This document shows, one piece after another, positions 58,508-64,000 of a stretch of DNA of 64,000 nt. A program made the position numbers and the translations under genes. The notes beneath the pieces were generated by a model that did no database searches, was not told the DNA's origin, and saw nothing but the letters and a program-made list of their open reading frames with translations. Numbering within the stretch: the first letter of the stretch is position 1; each line of letters opens with the position of its first letter. Source of the DNA: Volvariella volvacea V23 (lineage: Eukaryota > Basidiomycota > Agaricomycetes > Agaricales > Pluteaceae); NCBI GenBank assembly GCA_000349905.1, contig KB722744.1, positions 813,842 to 877,841 of the forward strand. The letters are read 5' to 3'.

Positions 58508-60085
58508 TCGAATGGAGCGGCGCGAACGAACGATCCAGATCAAGATTCGATATGTGGGACGAGCTTAGATCGCGCTAGTAGTTGCAACGGTCGTGGTGGG
58601 GCACATCGTGATGAGTATGCCCATCAGTATGCATGTGCGCACGCCGCGTCGGCGGAGCAGCGGGGGTGGGGGTTGTTATTGTTAGTAGGGACTATCTAGA
58701 TTCCGTGCATATGAATGATTAATGGGCTGTATGCAGATGGATGGATCGTGGACTCGTGAACGTGTGGGGTGGGTGGGTGGAGCGGGGGATGAGTAAGCTG
58801 TGGTGGTAAGTGCTAGGCCTGGGCCCAAGCAGAAGCCTGAGCTTGTAGACGTTGTCAGCGTGCGGCGCATAAATGTTATGCTCATTGCTTATCATGCCAT
58901 GTTGACGTGCTCACTGGCAGGCAGCAAGCAAGCAGGAAGCAGCCTGGCTGTCGCCACGGTGCTGGACTCTGGCTTGCAGCTAGAGCAAATGCGAGATGGC
59001 GCATCGCCTGATGACGACTTGTGTGAACGCAGCCAGTGCCACTCGAATGGCGACTGTGTTGTGGAGGTCATGAGTGCTTTGGTTTGGTCATATGACGCTC
59101 AAGAATGGAAGGGAATGGAGTCCGATGCGCGATGGGCGGTTTTGGCGTTTTGCGGGACATCCCCATGGGTGTGTACGTGTAAGTAGCAAGTGCCGGTGCG
59201 GTTGAAGCGAACTGACGCTGATGGTGTGCATGCAAGGACTCGGATTTCGCGCTGCGGTGTTCGGGTTAGCCGCCTGTGATCGCGTGTGCATGTGGGGAAT
59301 CTCGGTTTGTTCTCAAGAATCCAGGCGCTTGATCGTCAACAGAGCCAAGGTTCGGATCGGTGGAAGGGCGGTAGATATCGATGTACGTGAGCATGCCGGT
59401 GTGGGGGCTGACGTTCTATGGCTTTGTTCTTCTTTCACGTCTTTCATTCCATCTCCTTTGTTGGGCTGTCACGTCAAAGTACAAGCAAAGACAAGGACCG
59501 ACAAGGGAGATGAACGTTATGCACCAACTGGTGACATTAATGAAGTGCAGAGAAAAATCCATGCATACCATGTACATTCATTCATTATGCATCATTATGG
59601 TGGCTGCAAAATGCGTGCGGTCCAGCCTAAACCGCATTCGTGTGCTTGTTTTTCATTTCAAAGTTTTCTCGTCCTTCACCTGTGATTGGGGTGTCCTTTC
59701 AAGTCCCAAGAATGCTGATGGCAGCCCAAAATGCGGATATGCTAACGTTACCAAATGTGATATCAGATAAAAAGAAAAAAAAAGTGCACCATGAGGCTCG
59801 ACCGCTGGGGAAACCGGTAATTAAGAGGGGGATGTCGTCACGGTCTTGTTAATGAATGTCCGGTGGGTGTGGGTGTTTGGCGCATCCGCAGGCACGCACG
59901 TACGTAGTGAAAAAAGCACGGTACTGATCATGATCTGGCGATCATCATCTATTCGTCTAATCGTTTTTGCATACGCATGCAGTATTCTCAATGCATCTCG
60001 TCTCCTCCCTTAATGCTCCTCCATACATACATACGCATATGTGCATCAATCACTAAAGACAGGACGAACCTGAAAGAGCACACAA

Positions 60086-60572
60086 TCACCATGATATCTG
60101 TCTCAGCGCAACGTGGTGGTGCAAAAACTCGGAATTTCGAATGTGATACGGATGCACCCACTTCCGCCTTTTGAGCGTTGAATTGAGCACATAGGGTTCA
60201 TATCCTGACGACCACTCGAACACCCCCGGAGTGGGATAAGGCGCGTCTTGGCTCTTACTTACTGCAGTAGCGCCCTGAAGGAAGCCGCTCCGAGTCGACA
60301 ACACGAGGCATATGCAGATGCATGATTTCATTGGTGGCGATTATCCCTTTTGGCAAGACTTCTATCCCCCGGCGAGACGGTTGAATGCCGATGAGACGAG
60401 AGGAAGTATCGAGGACTCGAGTTTTGTAGGGGGCTAAAGGGAAAGTCCAGGTCGCGCCGGAGCCAGTGCGAGCGTATACAACTAGGGTAAGTAAATCAAT
60501 TCGCAATCTATGTCCCATGCGTGCATGCAAACTGTCAGTGTCAACGAGCGCAGCCAGTGTCCATCTTCTCAA
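60086..60572 (-). pseudogene. Possible gene or gene remnant, family not recognised
   Basis: Two minus-strand frames have protein-like texture. The upstream one (to 60255) includes ARTGSGATWTFPLAPYKTRV, GIEVLPKGIIATNEIMHLHM and PSGRYCS; the downstream one (to 60086) includes APYPTPGVFEWSSGYEPYVL and WVHPYHIRNSEFLHHH. A strong donor-like GTAAGTAAG lies exactly where the first frame ends, but it would also cut the start of the second. A spliced gene missing an exon, or a decayed copy, would explain this. No start or end is established. Confidence 0.25.
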
Positions 60573-61945
60573 ATGCGTTCATCCCTACCACCCTTTTTTT
60601 CCGAGTCCGATTGGTAGGCCCGGAGGTTTTTGACTCTAATATGTTCTCACTCTCCAAGGATACTGATACACAGGTCCAAGAAGATTGTTATAGCAAGCAT
60701 GGCCCTAGCTAGGCCCTCGGCCTCAACCTGAGCTTCTACCCTTAAGGCCCACAGGCGGAAGAAGTACCGAAGAGCAATGCGGTGAAGAGAGTCAAAACAT
60801 GACACACGGCCCTTTGGCAGGGCTTTCCGGGTTGAAGATGGACGTTGGATGGGATATGCCAAACTGCTAAACGGTTTGTGCCGGTGCTCCCACCAACCTG
60901 CCAGTGTGCCGGCCTGAGATGCTTCGGGCCAATCATGACACAAGACTGGCATGTGACGCTATGTGCCAATCTTGCCAAAGGTCGAAAGCAACGTCATGTT
61001 CGTAATTCCTGCATGTTATCTGAAAAGAGCGAGACCCAAGACGCGACCCTTGGACGAATTACTCGCAGAGATGCATTCGAGATGAACGATGGCGTCATTT
61101 GGATCACAAAAGAAGCAAGGACAAAGCCGGGATGGCCCAGTGTGGCAATGCCGATGCGATGCTGTTTGCGCGTGTGCGTGCGCAGACTCGGAGGCGGTCG
61201 CGATCCCTTGGTTCATGCGTCTTTTTGGCTTCCACTCCTTTGGGATTCTCACTGTCGTTGCTTCGGACGGGCGGGTGGATGTCATAGGGATACTACGCCT
61301 GACACGCCCGTAGTGACTCTTTCTATCACGATCCATGATCACGATCGAAGAGCATGGCATCAATGTCAAATCCTTCTGGCGTCATTTTCAGTTCTGCTTA
61401 TCTATTTATACCTTATACTGACAGGAGGACGTTGAACTTTAGATTCCTCCTCGAGTTTTTGATTCCGCGCCGGGAAGAAGGAATGACGTAGCGTTCTCGC
61501 TAGCAGTGACCTGGGGCAACTGCATATTACTCGCTTCGCTTGTGCTGTATGCATCATTCGCATGCCAAGGTGTTGGGCGGTGAAAGGCCGGTGACGATAT
61601 ACCTCGAGGGGTCGAGGTATGTACTAGCACGATCCTGGCGAGTATGCATACTTCTCATAACCAAAATAGACCGGTTGATTAACTCGAGCAGCTGACCATC
61701 ACTTATATCAGAAGGCAAAGATCTACGCCAACTGATGCTACGTGGAATGATTGGTACTCTTGACGGAAAGCGCTAATTGTCTTGACGTTGGCATGTGATG
61801 CGCAGCATTCTGCCTTGTCCAAATGGCGACAGAGAGGAGAACGACCGCCTACAGCATCAAACACCCACGACGCATCTATATACTAGTCTGCGCCAGGTGG
61901 GTCCTCATTTCTGCCTAAATCCAGCAAAAAACGCGCAACGCTCTC

Positions 61946-62320
61946 ATGCACCGCTTTCCCAACCTTCCTAGCCAGAGTATTCTGATCACCCTTACGCTCG
62001 ATGCATCTCTGGTCTTTCCTTATCATCCCGCCACTGTGAGTATCTTATGGAATTCCGGGCCATATCTTCCGTTTATCAACGCCAACCCTATCCCGACCAT
62101 CAAGCTTATTGGGAACCCACCACGTCAGACACTCTATCCCAAGATGGGACAAATCTCTCTTGACTGCGCGGGTCGTACATTCCACACCTATATCCATTTT
62201 GGGAAGGTTTTAGACCATTTATGGGATGCTCTCGTGGGTCGTGAAATCATATGGCCCAAGGGGGATCAAGGAGGCTATTATGAGAGAGCTTATTCAAGAA
62301 ACCTGCATTCATGCATGTAG
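61946..62320 (+). CDS. Hypothetical protein, 124 aa
   Basis: ATG frame preceded by a TATA-like CTATATACTAG at about 61877, 65-70 nt upstream, and a pyrimidine-rich leader. The protein starts MHRFPNLPSQSILITLTLDA and includes KLIGNPPRQTLYPKMGQISL and HFGKVLDHLWDALVGREIIW. No signal peptide or known domain. It could be the first exon of a longer gene or chance. Confidence 0.25.
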   Translation: MHRFPNLPSQSILITLTLDASLVFPYHPATVSILWNSGPYLPFINANPIPTIKLIGNPPRQTLYPKMGQISLDCAGRTFHTYIHFGKVLDHLWDALVGREIIWPKGDQGGYYERAYSRNLHSCM

Positions 62321-63921
62321 CCAATCTCTCTATCACCACTCTGGGCTCTCAGCAGGGCCAGTGCGTGTGGCATAACGATCAAGGCGCATCATATGCTCCT
62401 ACGACGATACCTCGGAGTTAGTCTGGGCTTGTTCACGGCATGTTCACAGGTCTCTTGTGGTCCTTCTGATGCTATTGAAGCCTGATCAGCACGACCGTGG
62501 GTGGACGTTCCGATAGCTGGCCCTCACGTAAGCACCGCACCAGACGCACCCGAGGAGCCTGGTGCCTTTGTAACTTCTTGAACGCGAAGCGCTCGATCTA
62601 CAGCTCTGAATAGGACACACAACTCGGCATTTTCCAGCAAGTTCAGACTCGTTGTTTGGCTATCTCTGTGAACTTTGTGAGCTTATTGTCCTTGTTGGGG
62701 AGCAATTGAATTCGAAGCTTCTGAATGGGCCGTGACATCGCGTTTGTAGTGCACACAATAGCGATGTTTGGCATGTTCAAGACATCCTCGATTTGTCGGA
62801 CACGCAGGAGGTAACGAGTTCTACGGATGCCTTTGTTAGGTTCCGCTGAAAACGGTCGGGAAGGTTTCAAGGATCGCATTGCCTTTTTTCAGGCATCATC
62901 CTATGATCGTCGTGGCACCATTAGTGTTCCTAGAGATGTCAAGCCAGGAGGCACATCATTTGTTTCCCTCACAGCCCGATAACAAATGGTTGCTGTAAGC
63001 ACAGTCAAGGATTGGTTGCATCATATGAATTCTGACTACGTACTGCCTATCACCTATCGCCAGATCCATAGGCGATAACGACCAGAATGGGCAAGGTGGG
63101 GTATCAATTCTAATATCTTGTTGCCTCACCATCAATTCATTCACCGTAACGTTAGCAGTAACGGTAGCTTACGACCTCAGCGTCATAGGTTGCCAACCCT
63201 ACTGGGAGCGCACCAGCCTAGTTGAGCAAAACAAGCACCACGACCACTTCTTTGGGTACCGGCCGCCTCCGCCTCAACTTAAAGACAAGCCTCTGTCAAC
63301 CCTATGCCCTGCCGTGGTCTCCTTGTCTCCCCCCTCCACGACATCGTCCAACATAAGAAAGGTGGGTGGGCGGGGCTTTTCAAAATTGGGCATCAAGCAA
63401 GGCACCCACTGCGTGTGCGCCACCCTGTGGCGGTTGACAAATCCCAGCCAACTAGCCAACTCGCGGCTCCGGAAATTCGGCGCGGTTTTCGGTCTAATGC
63501 ACTTGCCTTAACAGAGATGACTAGGACTGTCTCATCCCATGTTCACTGTACGTGAATTCGTGGGTTGGGTTAGTGCGAGGCCAAGTCCAAACCACCTCTT
63601 GAATTTGTACGTCTTGCGTGGATCGTGTGCGGCGGTAGACACCCTTCTTGGCTGTGGCTGGTTCAGAACCAAAGGTGAATTTTTTTTTCGTGTGGGTCCA
63701 GCCATTCGAGGCTCCCCAACTATCACATAGCTCACAGGCGATATCTAGATTCAAAAGCTCCGCACTTAAACTACAGTACAATATGTCATAATGCATATCG
63801 TCGGTTCCCACCTATTTTCAATGCAGTACGAGATTTATTCGTTAAGACATTTTGTGACATTTTGTGACAGCGTGACAGTAACCACATCCTCCTTCGCCGC
63901 CAACCCGCTACCGCCCATTTT

Positions 63922-64000
63922 CTACTCCGCTTTCTTGAAGTATTCATCAAGATCACGTTGCTTTGCACCCAGAAGCTCATCGTGCATCAAGCTGATTCGC
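63922..64000 (-). CDS. C-terminal end of a gene running off the right edge (partial)
   Basis: The minus-strand frame entering from the edge reads RISLMHDELLGAKQRDLDEY then FKKAE and stops at 63922. The charged, helix-like composition looks like a genuine C-terminus. Too little is present to name the product, and the start lies outside the window. Confidence 0.4.
   Translation of the reverse strand, partial: RISLMHDELLGAKQRDLDEYFKKAE

Larger units (their letters stand above)
57463..63921. other. 6.4 kb region downstream of the Zn2Cys6 gene with no clear gene
   Basis: Begins with the 3' UTR of the transcription factor. It holds a CT-rich stretch (57727-57795), a run of 16 T (58091-58106), a TACG microsatellite (58493-58507) and two weak coding candidates given separately (60086-60572 and 61946-62320). 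Many TGTGTG and GCGTGC phrases but no transposon ends were noticed. Confidence 0.5.

Overview
The window is nuclear DNA from a filamentous basidiomycete. The class Agaricomycetes is well supported, and a Rhizoctonia/Ceratobasidium-like (Ceratobasidiaceae) source is my best guess, not a proof. The evidence is single eukaryotic genes, each broken by many 50-80 nt introns with short GT..AG signals, housekeeping proteins of clear fungal type, an Agaricomycete-style transcription factor with a C-terminal Zn2Cys6 cluster, and small MLKL/HeLo-like helical-bundle proteins of the kind amplified in mushroom-forming fungi. Coordinates given for genes span first to last coding base, introns included.

Layout. 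1-8 kb: a Cps1-type family 2 glycosyltransferase (-) diverges from the GATOR2/SEA subunit MIOS/Sea4 (+). 8-22 kb: a gene-poor accessory stretch holds three paralogous genes, all on the minus strand (10.1-11.3, 13.5-14.5 and 18.2-19.1 kb). Each encodes an MLKL/HeLo-like four-helix-bundle domain followed by a short C-terminal Gly/Asn pseudo-repeat. A glyoxalase I gene sits head to head with the first of them. 22-33 kb: a conserved housekeeping block holds REX1 exonuclease (-), an Ariadne-type RBR ubiquitin ligase (-), lysyl-tRNA synthetase (+), the HIT-finger protein ZNHIT3/Hit1 (-) and ribosomal protein uS2/S0 (+). 33.4-39.2 kb: a direct segmental duplication of about 3 kb carries two secreted class 3 lipases with their promoters. 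39.7-42.3 kb: glycerol-3-phosphate acyltransferase SCT1/GPT2 (-). 42.3-48.6 kb: no convincing gene, and a 100-N assembly gap at 44317-44416. 48.6-50.3 kb: signal peptidase subunit SPC3 (+). 50.3-64 kb: one Zn2Cys6 transcription factor (55.5-57.5 kb) with very large non-coding flanks, a long antisense open frame at its 5' side, and weak traces of other genes, including a reading-frame end at the right edge.

Most named genes are ordinary cell machinery. The best candidate for an undescribed system is the trio of MLKL/HeLo-like genes. They share the four-exon architecture, the domain and a C-terminal two-unit motif of the form V-x-V-x-x-x-x-G-[DN] / V-x-x-x-x-x-G-N, each has a TATA-like promoter, and none has an NLR or kinase domain attached. 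I infer a family of regulated-cell-death executors whose tail may be an amyloid-type signalling motif. The domain call rests on reading the sequence. The amyloid idea is a hypothesis with stated tests.
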